Assembly (NCBI GenBank): GCA_018434355.1
Contig: JAHDPL010000014.1
Location: forward strand, 1-64,000
Direction of reading: 5' to 3'
Source: Sporomusaceae bacterium
Lineage (GTDB): Bacteria > Bacillota > Negativicutes > UBA1444
Length of the DNA: 64,000 nucleotides
A program made the position numbers and the translations under genes. Under the pieces are notes generated by a model, which saw only the letters and a list, made by a program, of their open reading frames with translations, was not told where the DNA came from and searched no databases. Positions 34,149-43,236 of the stretch are shown one piece after another (position 1 is the first letter of the stretch; the number at the start of each line of letters is the position of its first letter).

Positions 34149-34743
34149 GGGCGTTCGCCTCCTCCGCTACCGACACAAACCGGCCAGATGCATCGCGATT
34201 CCGTTGGTCATGATGAGTACCGTACACGTGTTCGCCAATACTTCTGATGAGTTCCAAGTTTTCCGGACGATTATCGTCTTTTATGCCATTGAGATGATGG
34301 ACGATCTCGGCGGGGTCAAGATATCGCCCAAGCTTCTTTTCCATCACCAGACGGTGCTCGCAAACTTCTTTGCGCACGTTGCAATATGGATGGTCAGGAG
34401 CATAAACCTGAATATAACCGTCCGGATCTTTACGGCGACCGCCCCGCCATTTTGGATTGTTTGACCCGGACTTATCATAAGGATTTGCCGTTATGCTCAT
34501 CGACTTCATCATTATGTTTACCATGCTGCTGACGCAACCATACTTTTCGGCAACCGCTGCCTGGGTGCCGAGCTCCCTATAGTCGGCTTCGAGATTGCTC
34601 CAGTCAATGCGATTAACCGGGATTCCGCGCTTAACCATCTGCTTGGATACCGCCTTGTTAGTGCATCAGTACTTTTCAGCAACAGCCTTTTGGCTCCCCA
34701 GCATGGCATAATCCGCAGCTAAGTTTGTCCAATCAATTTTCAT
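34141..34743 (-). pseudogene. HNH endonuclease with duplicated N-terminal helix unit, interrupted by a stop
   Basis: Reading from ATG 34743 (good site AGGTGG after the SbcC-like stop) the frame is open except for TGA at 34666-34668. The unit IDWTNLAADYAMLGSQKAVAEKY before the stop repeats after it as IDWSNLEADYRELGTQAAVAEKY. In the second copy the next codon is glycine, so a single G-to-T change explains the stop. The rest is an HNH domain (EHRLVMEKKLGRYL, VHHLNGIKDDNRPENLEL). The downstream ATG at 34638 has no ribosome site. Likely a decayed or weakly expressed homing-type nuclease of 165 residues or less. Confidence 0.65.
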
Positions 34744-37299
34744 TTAAGCCACCTTCACTTCTACAGCTTCCGCATTGGGATGGAAAGTAATCTGCTGTTC
34801 AAAAGACTCTTGGACTTGTTTGATGTGAGATATCACGAGAACCATTCCAAATCTTCCAGCGATGTTCTTTACAGCTTCTATCACCAATGGAAGATACTCG
34901 TCCGACTGGCTCCCCCATCCTTCGTCGATTGTTAGCCAATCAATGCGGCTCCCCGCACGTCTGGCCAAAAGTTCTGCCAGGGCAAACCTGATAGCAAAAT
35001 CGATGCGCAGTTGCTCACCGCCGCTGAAGGTTTCATAAATCCGTTCGCCGGCCCAGTCGCCGACGATGATGTCGAGCGTCTCGGTCATGCCGGACTTCGA
35101 CTTCAGTTCCCGCTGCGTTTCAAACCGCAGATTGTGACGGCCGCCGGACATCTGGCCCAAGATATCGTTCGCGATTCGTTCCAGTTCCGGTACCGCGTTT
35201 TCGATGATCAGCGCCGGGATCCCATCACGGCCGAACGCTTTCACCAGTGTTTGCCACCGGGTCAGTTCCTTGGCCAGTGGCGCCATGCGGCTGGCAATCT
35301 CTTCCCGATCGGCGGCGTCTTTGTCCAGGGCTTCCAGTTTGGCCGTAAGGGCGCCGATGCGGATGTTGATCGCAATAATGTCCTGACCGATATTGTTCAG
35401 TTCCCGCTGGCGCTCCGCCAGTGCATCGTTCCATCCGGAGACCAGCCCGCCCTCGGGCACCGTGTCAAAGTATTGCTGCTTGAGTTCGTCAATCCGTTGT
35501 TTCAGCGCTTCAATTTCGGCATCGAGAGCCGCAACCTGTTCCTGTGCTGATTTCTTTTGTTCCTGAATCGCCGGCAGCATTTCGCGCTGCTTGACGAACT
35601 TTTCCAACTTGGCCAGCTGCTCAGATAGTGTCGGCAGCTCGGCCAGTTCATCCCGAAGTTTTTTGTAGTCTTCCCGTAGCTGCTGGCGTCGCTCGGTCAG
35701 CGCAGCCTGCCTGGTTTCCAGATCGGTGCGTTGTTCCTGCAATGTTTCAAGCAGCTGCTTAGTCCCGGCCCGCGACATCAGGTTTTGCTGCGCCATATAT
35801 GAGATATCAAACTGCACTTTTGCCTTGCTATGTTCTTCCGAGTCATAGGCCAGTTCGGCAATCCGTCTTTCAGCCGCGGCCTCGGCAGCGAAAAATTCGG
35901 CCAGCTCGGCATCCTTCTCCAGTTTCCATGCGGCAAAAGTCTTCTGCAGTTCGGGGATCTTCGCCCGGGCTGCTTTGGCATCAGCAAGGAATCGGCACTC
36001 TGCCCGCTCGATGTCGATGCACTGCGCATCGGCCAACATGGCCGCCCTCGTTTCGTATCGGGTGATTTCGTCCTGTCGGGTTTTGGTTTCCAGCTCGATA
36101 AAGTTTCGCTTGTTGTTCATAGATTGCTTGGCGTCTGCCAGTTGCAGCTGGGCCCGGTCATGATTCAATTTTTTCTCTTCCTGGGCGGTCAGCTTTTGCG
36201 CGTTGTCGGCGTGCAGTGCCGCTGCAGCTTCCAGCCCGGGCATTTCCAGCAGCAGGCTTTCGTTGTCGCAGATATCCATGTGGACCTTTTTTAACTGGCT
36301 TTCGATCCGCTCAAGGTCAATCGTGATTTGTTCCCCATCTCTGGCCAGAGATTTCCGCTGATCATCCTTCGCCTGCAGCGCGGTCACTTGGTCGCGGATC
36401 CGGTCGTAATCGGCGGCAGCAACCAGAATTCCCTGCTCGTCCTGCAAATAAGCGGCCGCCTTGTCGAGCCGGTCTTGCTGAACGGTGCGGGCCTGCATCT
36501 TCTGCGCGATATTGTCCTGTAGCGGGGAGATTTGTTTCATAATCTGATCGGCTTGCTGTTGCCGCAGTATCAGCTTGGCCAATTCTTCCCGGCCGAAAGA
36601 GATTCCGGCCTCGGCCTTCTTTTCCAGCTCAACCGTATCAGCCAGCAGCATATTTGCTGAAACCAGCTCATCTTGCATCGCGGATCGGTCGGCCAGCCTT
36701 GCATCAATGGCAGCCAGCATCGCCTTGTCGCGCTCGAGGGAAATGTTTGTGGCCGCAACCTTGGCCCGGGCCGCGTCCTGCAGTGATTCGTACTGGTCCA
36801 GCTGCAGCACCTGGGCAAGAATCGCCTTGCGCTGTCCGGCCGGACGGCTGGTGAATTCGTTGGCCCGTCCCTGCAGGATCATACTCGAGGAGGAAAAGGT
36901 TTCTTCATCCAGGCCGAGCAAGTCGACGATCTTCTTTTGCGTCTCGGCGATCGAGGCGCCGGATTCGCTGGCCCATGGTTCGCCGGATTGCCGCTGCAGC
37001 TCCAGTGTCGACTTTCCCTTGCCTTTGATCGACCGCGTCCGGATCACGCGCCACACGCTGCCATGGTGATCGAAATCAAAGGTGACGGCAGCTTCGCTGG
37101 TGCCGGTTTTCACCATATCGTCGGCGCTGGTTCCGGCCTTGGTCGTGCCGAACAGTGCGAACATCGGGGCGATGGTAAAGGCGGTGGATTTGCCGGCGCC
37201 GTTCGGCCCGGCGATAGCGGCGCAGGTGATGCCGTTCAGATCGATGTCGGCTGCCGGGATGGCGCCGAAGTTTTTAATTGCGATTTTTAATGGCCTCAA
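34744..37299 (-). CDS. SbcC/Rad50-like recombination ATPase
   Basis: 851 residues from TTG 37299 (GGAGG upstream). Walker [10 protein letters not shown] is near 32-40, the ABC signature [20 protein letters not shown] lies near the C-terminus, and Walker B is [10 protein letters not shown]. The middle is a very long coiled coil with CIDIERAEC near its turn, an unusual spacing for a zinc hook. With the SbcD-like nuclease it would process DNA ends (T4 gp46/gp47 type). Confidence 0.85.
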   Translation of the reverse strand: MRPLKIAIKNFGAIPAADIDLNGITCAAIAGPNGAGKSTAFTIAPMFALFGTTKAGTSADDMVKTGTSEAAVTFDFDHHGSVWRVIRTRSIKGKGKSTLELQRQSGEPWASESGASIAETQKKIVDLLGLDEETFSSSSMILQGRANEFTSRPAGQRKAILAQVLQLDQYESLQDAARAKVAATNISLERDKAMLAAIDARLADRSAMQDELVSANMLLADTVELEKKAEAGISFGREELAKLILRQQQADQIMKQISPLQDNIAQKMQARTVQQDRLDKAAAYLQDEQGILVAAADYDRIRDQVTALQAKDDQRKSLARDGEQITIDLERIESQLKKVHMDICDNESLLLEMPGLEAAAALHADNAQKLTAQEEKKLNHDRAQLQLADAKQSMNNKRNFIELETKTRQDEITRYETRAAMLADAQCIDIERAECRFLADAKAARAKIPELQKTFAAWKLEKDAELAEFFAAEAAAERRIAELAYDSEEHSKAKVQFDISYMAQQNLMSRAGTKQLLETLQEQRTDLETRQAALTERRQQLREDYKKLRDELAELPTLSEQLAKLEKFVKQREMLPAIQEQKKSAQEQVAALDAEIEALKQRIDELKQQYFDTVPEGGLVSGWNDALAERQRELNNIGQDIIAINIRIGALTAKLEALDKDAADREEIASRMAPLAKELTRWQTLVKAFGRDGIPALIIENAVPELERIANDILGQMSGGRHNLRFETQRELKSKSGMTETLDIIVGDWAGERIYETFSGGEQLRIDFAIRFALAELLARRAGSRIDWLTIDEGWGSQSDEYLPLVIEAVKNIAGRFGMVLVISHIKQVQESFEQQITFHPNAEAVEVKVA

Positions 37300-37811
37300 G
37301 AAGCTCGCCTCCTGTTGTTGATTTGTTCTTTACGCGTCGCCCATCGGCAATTTTCTTTCGAATATCCTTTGTTGTTATCAATACGATCAAGGGTTGTGTT
37401 TGTGTTCCCATGTGTTTTTAGATGCTCCAGATAAGAACTTTCCATGTCTTGAACAAAGTTATTAAAGTCATCCCACTCAGCCGAAACTTTGATACCGCGG
37501 CCTCCATAGTTTTTATACGCTCTATCACCTGGACTATTGCAACGTGTTTTCATTGACCCCCAAACTCCATATAACTTAGATTTTTTATTGCGGCAAGCAT
37601 ACCCATGCTTCGATTGTTTGCGCGATTCATCCAGTGCGCATCCACATGAAACTGTATGCCCCGTTCTAAGATGACATCCCAAAATAGAAACTCTTCGGCC
37701 GCACTGGCACTCGCAAACCCATTTAGGGCGAATATATTTCCCGTCGACATCTTCATAAAGCACTGTCAGCCGCCCAAATCTTTTCCCGACCATATCAATC
37801 TTTGCCGGCAT
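37296..37811 (-). CDS. HNH/AP2-type phage endonuclease family protein
   Basis: ATG 37811 follows GGAGGTGAG. 171 residues. An N-terminal [18 protein letters not shown]...[26 protein letters not shown] zinc-like domain is followed by [34 protein letters not shown] and [21 protein letters not shown]. This is the layout of AP2/HNH-family phage proteins, often free-standing homing endonucleases. It overlaps the SbcC-like start by four bases. Confidence 0.7.
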   Translation of the reverse strand: MPAKIDMVGKRFGRLTVLYEDVDGKYIRPKWVCECQCGRRVSILGCHLRTGHTVSCGCALDESRKQSKHGYACRNKKSKLYGVWGSMKTRCNSPGDRAYKNYGGRGIKVSAEWDDFNNFVQDMESSYLEHLKTHGNTNTTLDRIDNNKGYSKENCRWATRKEQINNRRRAS

Positions 37812-37816
37812 ACCGC

Positions 37817-38035
37817 TCACCTCCACGCCGCTTCGCGGGCGTCAAATGTTGCACTTTCTTTTCTCATCTGATCCAGAATGCCGAACCGTGCGGCAGTCAT
37901 CTCAAGGCATTTGACGGCATGTTTGCGCCCGATGTCGGAAGCATCAACAGCGTTCAGCGTTGCCGCCAGCAGGCTGAGCAGAAATATTTTGGCGTCGCGT
38001 TCGGTCATGGTTTCAACCATGTCTCTCGCATTCAT
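37817..38035 (-). CDS. small helical hypothetical protein
   Basis: ATG 38035 follows GGAGGTG. 72 residues, almost all helical by composition ([33 protein letters not shown]...). No motif or family recognised. It lies between the Cys-rich gene and the HNH gene in the recombination operon. Confidence 0.5.
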   Translation of the reverse strand: MNARDMVETMTERDAKIFLLSLLAATLNAVDASDIGRKHAVKCLEMTAARFGILDQMRKESATFDAREAAWR

Positions 38036-38355
38036 GCCAGCACCTCCGCCCATCTGTTTTTCTTTGCGTATCGGTTCAAATCGGTCTGCGCCTCGTCAAA
38101 GGTCTTGCGCCATTCGAAATTTCTGCATCCATGGCCGCCACCGGACTTACCAGGCTTCAAATAAAATGGCTTGAAACAGTCCTGGCCGAGTCCAGCGCGT
38201 ACATAGTATTCCCATCCGCGATTATCTCGATATACTTTTACAAACCGGCAGTGTGTGTCATTTGGATGTAGCGTGCCAACCATGCCTGGACAAATCAGCA
38301 GCGGAGAATCATGCTGAGGACACATGCAGCAACGATGCTCAAGATATTCCGCCAC
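38032..38355 (-). CDS. cysteine-rich hypothetical phage protein
   Basis: 107 residues: an HRCCMCPQHDSPLLICPGM motif at the N-terminus and HGCRNFEWRKTF near 76. Five cysteines with His suggest a zinc site. It starts one base before the stop region of the SbcD-like gene and overlaps the next gene by four bases. Function unknown. Confidence 0.5.
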   Translation of the reverse strand: MAEYLEHRCCMCPQHDSPLLICPGMVGTLHPNDTHCRFVKVYRDNRGWEYYVRAGLGQDCFKPFYLKPGKSGGGHGCRNFEWRKTFDEAQTDLNRYAKKNRWAEVLA

Positions 38356-39534
38356 TTACGCCACCTCCATCAGCTGCGCGGTCATGGCCGCCAGCTCTTC
38401 GACGTCCTCTGCCGGTATCTCCTGATTGGCACACCACTTTCGCACAGCATCGATCGGACCAAGCTGCTCGGTCACTTCGGCGTCACGCTGCCGATCCGCC
38501 CGGGCGATGTCTCCCCTGATTTCGGACACAAAAAATGCACCTGCATCATAGAGCGACTGCTCCAAGGCGCGGCGATTCAGTTGCTTGTTCAGCGCGTCGT
38601 CGCAAGCGTACACAACTCGGACAATAGCGTCCTTAATTTTGCCGATATCGTTCGCAAAAACAAGATTTCCGTTCACAAAACCGGCAATATCGTCATTTTT
38701 TAGCGTAATAGTGTGATATTTCCGCGCCGGCGTGTCGATGAAGTGGGAACTAAACTTCCCGGCGTCATCCGTCTCGTGGATCCAGAACCCGGCGCCCACG
38801 TTCTCGTCATTGAACGACAATCTTTCAGGGCTGCCGCTGTAGAATACAGACCCGTTTTGCTGTGGCCGGTGTATGTGCCCGAGGCATGCCAAGTCATAGC
38901 CCTGGACGGCCTCCTGTGTTAAAATTGCCTCGTTCTGCATCAACACGTCTTCGAATCCGGTGTCGGCGAGGTCATAGGTCAGGTGGCCGACCAGGATGGC
39001 CGGCGTGAATGTTGCAGTTACCAATAGGCGCTGGCAGGCCTCGGTGATTTGCTCCGTCATCATCTGGTGCATGACGTGCGCCGGCAGCCCGCGAAAGTCT
39101 TCACGGTTTGCAAAAGTGGAACGGTCCATGCCAGGCAGGCAAGCAATCGACACCGCAGCATGATTGGTTTCAAAATCAATCACGTCCGTGCCCGTGACAA
39201 TCCGCACTCCTGGCAGTTCAAATGCCTTCAGCAGCTCGTATGCGCTGATCGGGTCATGCGACGGCGTACCGCTGATCACAAGCACCTTGATGCCGGCATT
39301 CGTCAGCTTGCGCAACCAAGCTACCGCTGCCCGGATCTCCCGCGATGCTTTTTCAAGTGACACGTCGGCTTTCCGGAACATGTCGCCCGCCACCAGAACC
39401 AGGTCCACCTGCTCGGCGATCATCCGATCGGCGGCCCAGTCCATCACCCGGCAGATATCGTCGAAGCGGGATTGAGGATTGGGGCCTGGGTAACCAAGCC
39501 CCCAGTGGATGTCGGCGATGTGAGCGATGCGCAT
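38356..39534 (-). CDS. SbcD/Mre11-like exonuclease subunit
   Basis: 392 residues. Metallophosphoesterase motifs appear in order: IADIHWG (near 5), VAGDMF (near 49), GTPSHD (near 86), GHLTYDL (near 186) and GHIHRP (near 220). It is the nuclease partner of the SbcC-like ATPase. Start ATG 39534 overlaps the previous stop by one base. Confidence 0.85.
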   Translation of the reverse strand: MRIAHIADIHWGLGYPGPNPQSRFDDICRVMDWAADRMIAEQVDLVLVAGDMFRKADVSLEKASREIRAAVAWLRKLTNAGIKVLVISGTPSHDPISAYELLKAFELPGVRIVTGTDVIDFETNHAAVSIACLPGMDRSTFANREDFRGLPAHVMHQMMTEQITEACQRLLVTATFTPAILVGHLTYDLADTGFEDVLMQNEAILTQEAVQGYDLACLGHIHRPQQNGSVFYSGSPERLSFNDENVGAGFWIHETDDAGKFSSHFIDTPARKYHTITLKNDDIAGFVNGNLVFANDIGKIKDAIVRVVYACDDALNKQLNRRALEQSLYDAGAFFVSEIRGDIARADRQRDAEVTEQLGPIDAVRKWCANQEIPAEDVEELAAMTAQLMEVA

Positions 39535-40490
39535 CACTTGCCACCGCCCATCGCCAAATCAATGACCAGATCTTGCAGGTCCGATTCGCTGACCTTGCCG
39601 AGCCAATCAATGATCGCCGAAGCTTCCGCCTTGGTCAGTTCTGCAATCGGCTTTTTCTTTTCCGCCATGATGATTGCCTCGATGTCAGCTTCCTTGACGT
39701 TCTTCTTCTCGGCGTCATAGTGGATTTTGTTCTTCTGGGCAATGGTGATCATGCCGCCGGAGGCAGATGGATTGAATGTGGTTTTTTCGTCGGCCGCCGC
39801 CGGCGCCGGTTTTTGTTTTTCCAGCCGCTCCTGCTTCGGGATCTCGTCGCTGTCCAGCCATGCATCCAGTTCCCCTTCGGTCTGGCAGAACATGCCCGAC
39901 GTGCGGGTGGCGGCCAGTGTTGCATCAACAAGCGCCCGCTTCTTAGCCATTTTCAGGACGGTGTTCCACTGATCGATCAGATCCGGATTTTCGAGGCGGT
40001 ACCGTGTATACTCCTTACCGGTCTTCTTGCTCTCGAAAGTTTTGCTGACCAGTCCGGATTTGTCAATGTTTTTGGGGATGTCGCTTTCAAATACCCAACG
40101 GTAGCGATATTTTGATTCATACGAGCTGCACTCGCCGACACCATCCGCGACGATGATCCCGCTGGCAGCGTGTGTCAGCTGGACAGTCACTTCGGACAAA
40201 TAATAGCCCGTCGCCAAATCCCTGGTTTCGACTTTGCTCAAAACGCGCTGTGAAAATCCGTACAGTGCGCAGAGCTTTTCGGCGCCAGGTTTATATAACG
40301 CGGGCTTGTCTGTTCCGGGGATAATCCCGTAATCGATGTCCTTGATCATCTGTGTTTTGAAAAACGTCTTGACCAGGTCAAGTTTGTTGCTCATGTCTGC
40401 CAGGCGGGCAGCCATATCCATCGTTGTCCCGCTCATATCCATAATGCCACTCGATTTCTGTTCAGTCGTGGCCAGTGCTCCGTTACTCAT
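39534..40490 (-). CDS. phage recombination-module protein, possibly single-strand annealing
   Basis: 318 residues. Conserved-looking core DIDYGIIPGTDKPALYKPGAEKLCALYGF near 52-80, basic/aromatic SSYESKYRYRWVFESDIPKN, and a C-terminal helical region after a Pro/Ala linker near 225. Such proteins occur beside SbcC/SbcD-like genes in Firmicute phages. I cannot assign the family with certainty. The position is where a RecT/Sak-type annealing protein would be expected. The first bases after the gene (40491-40570) are non-coding. Confidence 0.5.
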   Translation of the reverse strand: MSNGALATTEQKSSGIMDMSGTTMDMAARLADMSNKLDLVKTFFKTQMIKDIDYGIIPGTDKPALYKPGAEKLCALYGFSQRVLSKVETRDLATGYYLSEVTVQLTHAASGIIVADGVGECSSYESKYRYRWVFESDIPKNIDKSGLVSKTFESKKTGKEYTRYRLENPDLIDQWNTVLKMAKKRALVDATLAATRTSGMFCQTEGELDAWLDSDEIPKQERLEKQKPAPAAADEKTTFNPSASGGMITIAQKNKIHYDAEKKNVKEADIEAIIMAEKKKPIAELTKAEASAIIDWLGKVSESDLQDLVIDLAMGGGK

Positions 40491-40570
40491 GAATAAGCCC
40501 TCCTCGTTGTACTTTCTTTGGTATTGACGATTTTAACCATGCTTGATACACTTTTGGTGAGTGGTTGTCC

Positions 40571-41008
40571 TTAGCGGCCTCTGTGTTCCAGCACAGGGGC
40601 TGCTTCTTTTTGTGCCTGGACGGCAATCTGCAGGGCAAATACCGCTTTCTGCAAATCGACAAATTCCTTCATGGCCTGATCGGATGGCAAACCGCCGCAG
40701 CTGTCTTTGATCAGAATCCCCTCCACGGCATTGGCTTCCTTCAGCTCCATGACCAACCGGAGCGCCGCCCCGGAGAGTCCGCCAACCGGAATCTCGTAAC
40801 CGCATTGTCGCCCGATCGGACACCTCAGTGCACAATACCTGAGCGTCAGGTTCGGCTGCCGGTATATGCCTGCCATGGCCAGTATCATGGTCTGTTCCAA
40901 CGGCGTGGGATTTTGTTCTATCCTGGCCAGCGTCCGCCGGTCCATGTGCAGATGATAGGCTGCCATTTCCTGCGACAATCCTGCCTGTTCCCGGGCCTCT
41001 CTTAGCAT
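40571..41008 (-). CDS. XRE-family helix-turn-helix regulator
   Basis: ATG 41008 follows GGAAGGAGGTG. 145 residues: an N-terminal HTH (LREAREQAGLSQEMAAYHLHMDRRTLARIEQNPTP) and a C-terminal helical region with CALRCPIGRQCG in between, three spaced cysteines that may bind metal. Probably regulates the recombination operon immediately downstream. Confidence 0.7.
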   Translation of the reverse strand: MLREAREQAGLSQEMAAYHLHMDRRTLARIEQNPTPLEQTMILAMAGIYRQPNLTLRYCALRCPIGRQCGYEIPVGGLSGAALRLVMELKEANAVEGILIKDSCGGLPSDQAMKEFVDLQKAVFALQIAVQAQKEAAPVLEHRGR

Positions 41009-41040
41009 CGTTTTTCACCTCCTTCCGCTATATGATGTTG

Positions 41041-41229
41041 TCAAGGAGCCAGGATCAACATTAGGAAGAAAACCAGAATGGATGCCGCGGTTAGAATGAC
41101 CAGGCGCCTCATTGTCTTCTGCTTGTAGCAGCTTTGGTTCAAACTGTATTCCAGGCAGTCAGAGCATGGTTTTCGACGCGAGTCCGTCTCGAAGAACTGA
41201 CATGAAAAGCAATCTCTTCCATCGATCAT
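41041..41229 (-). CDS. 62-residue cysteine-rich membrane protein
   Basis: ATG 41229 overlaps the stop of the preceding 34-residue frame. The N-terminus has CFSCQFF...CSDC...C; the C-terminus is one transmembrane helix (MRRLVILTAASILVFFLMLILA). Unknown early-gene product. Confidence 0.5.
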   Translation of the reverse strand: MIDGRDCFSCQFFETDSRRKPCSDCLEYSLNQSCYKQKTMRRLVILTAASILVFFLMLILAP

Positions 41230-41330
41230 TTCGCCACCGCCACCACCCAGAGAGCCACCAGGCACATGCCGGCAATAATCCCTTTGGTATGCTCGATCCG
41301 CTGCAGTTTCACCGCGTCCTGTGTTTTCAT
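41226..41330 (-). CDS. 34-residue membrane peptide
   Basis: ATG at 41330 follows GGAGGGAG at a good distance. After a polar start (MKTQDAVKLQRIEHTKG) comes one hydrophobic helix (IIAGMCLVALWVVAVAK). It is coupled to both neighbours: the start directly follows the preceding TAG and the stop TGA overlaps the next ATG. Confidence 0.5.
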   Translation of the reverse strand: MKTQDAVKLQRIEHTKGIIAGMCLVALWVVAVAK

Positions 41331-41501
41331 CTACGCTCCCTCCTTCAGGTCTGGCCGCTTGATCTTCAGTAGCGGCTGCTGGCAACTCCGCCCATCCGCG
41401 CACACATCCACGACCCGCTTCAGTTTCTCGTCATACATGCGGTGATAGTTCTTGCCCGCCAGCAGCTTCCCGCATGTATGGCACTTTTTGGCTTTGCTCA
41501 T
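41331..41501 (-). CDS. 56-residue zinc-ribbon-like protein
   Basis: ATG 41501 follows AAGGATGG. CHTCGKLL near the start and VCADGRSC later form a probable zinc site; the tail is Lys-rich. Part of the early small-gene cluster. Confidence 0.55.
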   Translation of the reverse strand: MSKAKKCHTCGKLLAGKNYHRMYDEKLKRVVDVCADGRSCQQPLLKIKRPDLKEGA

Positions 41502-41514
41502 GACGCACCATCCT

Positions 41515-41697
41515 TTATCCCGCTTTTTGCGTTTCGTTTTCTTCCAGGAATCGCTCAATGGCTGCGGCCCGAATAATCCGATGGCGGCCAACCATGACAT
41601 AGGCTAGCTTCCCGCGTCGCATCAGCTCATATACCGTGGCTCTGCTCATGCTCATTTGCTCGGCTGCCTCTTTGACTGAGTAAGCGTGTTTTGGCAT
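41515..41697 (-). CDS. excisionase / MerR-like DNA-binding protein
   Basis: 60 residues from ATG 41697 (GAGGTG six bases upstream; an in-frame GTG lies nine bases earlier). YSVKEAAEQMSMSRATVYELMRRGKLAYVMVGRHRIIR is the winged-helix pattern of the excisionase/HTH_17 family. Candidate excisionase or early regulator. Confidence 0.7.
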   Translation of the reverse strand: MPKHAYSVKEAAEQMSMSRATVYELMRRGKLAYVMVGRHRIIRAAAIERFLEENETQKAG

Positions 41698-41766
41698 CTT
41701 TTTCACCTCGCTTTCTATGCAGGAATCACTGTCGTTTTGTGGAAGCCTCCATGTGGAGGTGTTACT

Positions 41767-42150
41767 GTGGACGATAAAACTTGTGATTTAGTTATGAGTA
41801 GTTTGCTTAAGTTTCCCAACAACAAGCCTGGCATAAATCTTTCCATTCCAATAACCGATTTCGGCGAACTTTTTCCTGGGTTATCTGTTATCCAAGTTCT
41901 TCCGGTATTGAAATTGCTCACAGATCAAGGCGTAATTAAGGCGACAAACTTGGAAGGAAGTTGCGTTCAAATATTTATGCCCGCTGCAGCATTCGGCTAT
42001 TTTGACGCTAAAAGAGCTGAGGAAGAGCGTCAATCCAAACAAAAATGGGATGAAAGAAAATGGAATCTTAAAGTTTCTTTACTCATGTACATGTTGGGAT
42101 TTATTTCCGGCATTGCTTCCATGTGGATTAAAGCTAAATTTTTCCCGTGA
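41767..42150 (+). CDS. tail-anchored membrane protein of unknown function
   Basis: GTG 41767 follows GGAGGT. 127 residues: a soluble N-terminal part (CDLVMSSLLKFPNNKPGINLSIPITDFGELFPGLSVIQVLPVLKLLTDQGVI), Lys/Glu-rich 85-105 and one C-terminal helix (LLMYMLGFISGIASMWI). It reads against the early operon and is AT-richer than its neighbours. The sequence LKLLTDQGVIKATN resembles the wing of a winged helix, but this is not firm. Confidence 0.5.
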   Translation: MDDKTCDLVMSSLLKFPNNKPGINLSIPITDFGELFPGLSVIQVLPVLKLLTDQGVIKATNLEGSCVQIFMPAAAFGYFDAKRAEEERQSKQKWDERKWNLKVSLLMYMLGFISGIASMWIKAKFFP

Positions 42151-42211
42151 TCCAAAGAAAAAATGCAATTCCGCTGAATAAGCCTGCCACTAAAGCAATT
42201 ATTGGCATCAT
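42134..42211 (-). CDS. 25-residue hydrophobic peptide
   Basis: Frame from ATG-ATG at 42211: M-M-P-I-I-A-L-V-A-G-L-F-S-G-I-A-F-F-L-W and four more codons. Its start overlaps the stop of the upstream gene. It could be a tiny membrane protein made by coupling, but the ribosome site is weak and its end overlaps a convergent gene. Confidence 0.3.
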   Translation of the reverse strand: MMPIIALVAGLFSGIAFFLWITGKI

Positions 42212-42417
42212 GGCGCTTTTCGGGCATCTAGGGTTTCTTTGGCTACGATTGCAGAAACGATTGTCGCATTGCAGGCTTCAACTTTTACTGCTTCAAACAC
42301 TTGATCCATGCCCGAAATCGGTATGTTATGTTTAGCCAGTGCAATAATAATCTCGGCTACTGGGGCTTGTGCGCTGTATGATCGGCAGCCAATTCTCCCG
42401 GCGACTGTTTTATCCAT
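42208..42417 (-). CDS. small hypothetical early protein
   Basis: ATG 42417 follows AAAGGCGGGG. 69 residues: DKTVAGRIGCRSYSAQAPVAEIIIALAKHNIPISGMDQVFEAV, a mixed alpha/beta sequence without known motif. Its leader shares a 29-base near-identical repeat with the gene at 42737. Confidence 0.5.
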   Translation of the reverse strand: MDKTVAGRIGCRSYSAQAPVAEIIIALAKHNIPISGMDQVFEAVKVEACNATIVSAIVAKETLDARKAP

Positions 42418-42422
42418 TCCCC

Positions 42423-42451
42423 TACCCCGCCTTTCTCGGTTTGTTGTCGTT
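42423..42451. repeat. 29-base leader repeat, copy 1
   Basis: TACCCCGCCTTTCTCG followed by GTTTGTTGTCGTT; matches copy 2 at 42944-42972 in 28 of 29 bases. On the minus strand it contains the ribosome site and upstream leader of the gene starting at 42417. Confidence 0.8.
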
Positions 42452-42507
42452 TTGTGAAGGAATCTCACCTCTCCCGCCGAAATCTATGGCGAAGGGAGGT
42501 GATAACA

Positions 42508-42762
42508 ATGACAAAGATTTACGCGTGCCTTATTGGCAACTGGGTGTGCCTAAACGACGATCCAGATTGCAAAATCGGTCCCAACATGGCGTCGCCCTAT
42601 ATTTGGTGGGAAGAAAATGCAGAAATATGGGCACCATTCCAGAGAGAAAAGCCGGACACGTTGTATCAACTTGATTACGTCAAAATTTGTTACAAGGGCG
42701 CCGAATACCGCATAAACCCAGTATTTATTCAGATAGTTAAGACCCCAAATGATCGCGCGTAA
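42508..42762 (+). CDS. small hypothetical protein (rightward)
   Basis: ATG 42508 follows GGGAGGTGATAAC, a perfect site. 84 residues with WVCLNDDPDCKIGP, PYIWWEENAEIWAPF and KICYKGAEYRINPVFIQIV, probably a small beta barrel. Its 3' end overlaps the end of the leftward gene at 42737. Unknown function. Confidence 0.5.
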   Translation: MTKIYACLIGNWVCLNDDPDCKIGPNMASPYIWWEENAEIWAPFQREKPDTLYQLDYVKICYKGAEYRINPVFIQIVKTPNDRA

Positions 42763-42940
42763 AATTTCTCCGGATTAGCTCAATGTCAGAACCATCAAGC
42801 TCCACCTTGGTGGTTCTGCCTTCATAAAAAACCTTAACTTGATGCGCAATCATCGCCCATTCGTAGTATTTAAGTCCGGGAAGAATCGCCAGCACCGCCT
42901 CCAGCGCTTCTTTTCTCTTTTGTTTTGTTGCCTCGTCCAT
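42737..42940 (-). CDS. small helical early protein
   Basis: ATG 42940 follows AAAGGCGGGG. 67 residues, highly charged: MDEATKQKRKEALEAVLAILPGLKYYEWAMIAHQVKVFYEGRTTKVELDGSDIELI. No family recognised. First or second gene of the early leftward operon. Confidence 0.5.
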   Translation of the reverse strand: MDEATKQKRKEALEAVLAILPGLKYYEWAMIAHQVKVFYEGRTTKVELDGSDIELIRRNFTRDHLGS

Positions 42941-42943
42941 GAT

Positions 42944-42972
42944 TACCCCGCCTTTCTCGATTTGTTGTCGTT
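42944..42972. repeat. 29-base leader repeat, copy 2
   Basis: Same sequence as copy 1 with one substitution. It forms the leader and ribosome site of the gene starting at 42940, so two early genes carry the same upstream element. Confidence 0.8.
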
Positions 42973-42981
42973 GCTGCAATC

Positions 42982-43221
42982 CTACGCGCTATGCGCTTCC
43001 CGAATATTCTTGCGCATTTTTTGCGAATTAGCGGGCAAAAAAAGTTCATCTACAGTCGATCCCAAAACTGCTGCAATTGAGTTTGCCAACACAACATCGA
43101 CGTTTTTTTGGTCTCCGCTTTCAATTTTTGAATACTTATATCGTGGAATCTTCAACAACAACGCTAGTTCCCGTTGCGTCATGCCAGCCCGTTTTCGTGC
43201 CAGCAAAAGTTTTTCTCTCAT
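42982..43221 (-). CDS. Cro-like XRE repressor
   Basis: ATG 43221 follows AAAGGAGGTGG. 79 residues: LLARKRAGMTQRELALLLKIPRYKYSKIESGDQKNVD is a classical HTH. It faces the LexA-like repressor gene across a short operator region and begins the leftward lytic programme, the expected place of Cro. A TGCGCA-type element also lies at its 3' end (43011). Confidence 0.75.
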   Translation of the reverse strand: MREKLLLARKRAGMTQRELALLLKIPRYKYSKIESGDQKNVDVVLANSIAAVLGSTVDELFLPANSQKMRKNIREAHSA

Positions 43222-43236
43222 GATGTAGCCACCTCC

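Noticed and set aside
34666-34668. Selenocysteine readthrough of the TGA in the HNH gene
   Set aside because: The matching position in the repeat is glycine and no stem-loop like a bacterial SECIS is evident; a point mutation is simpler.
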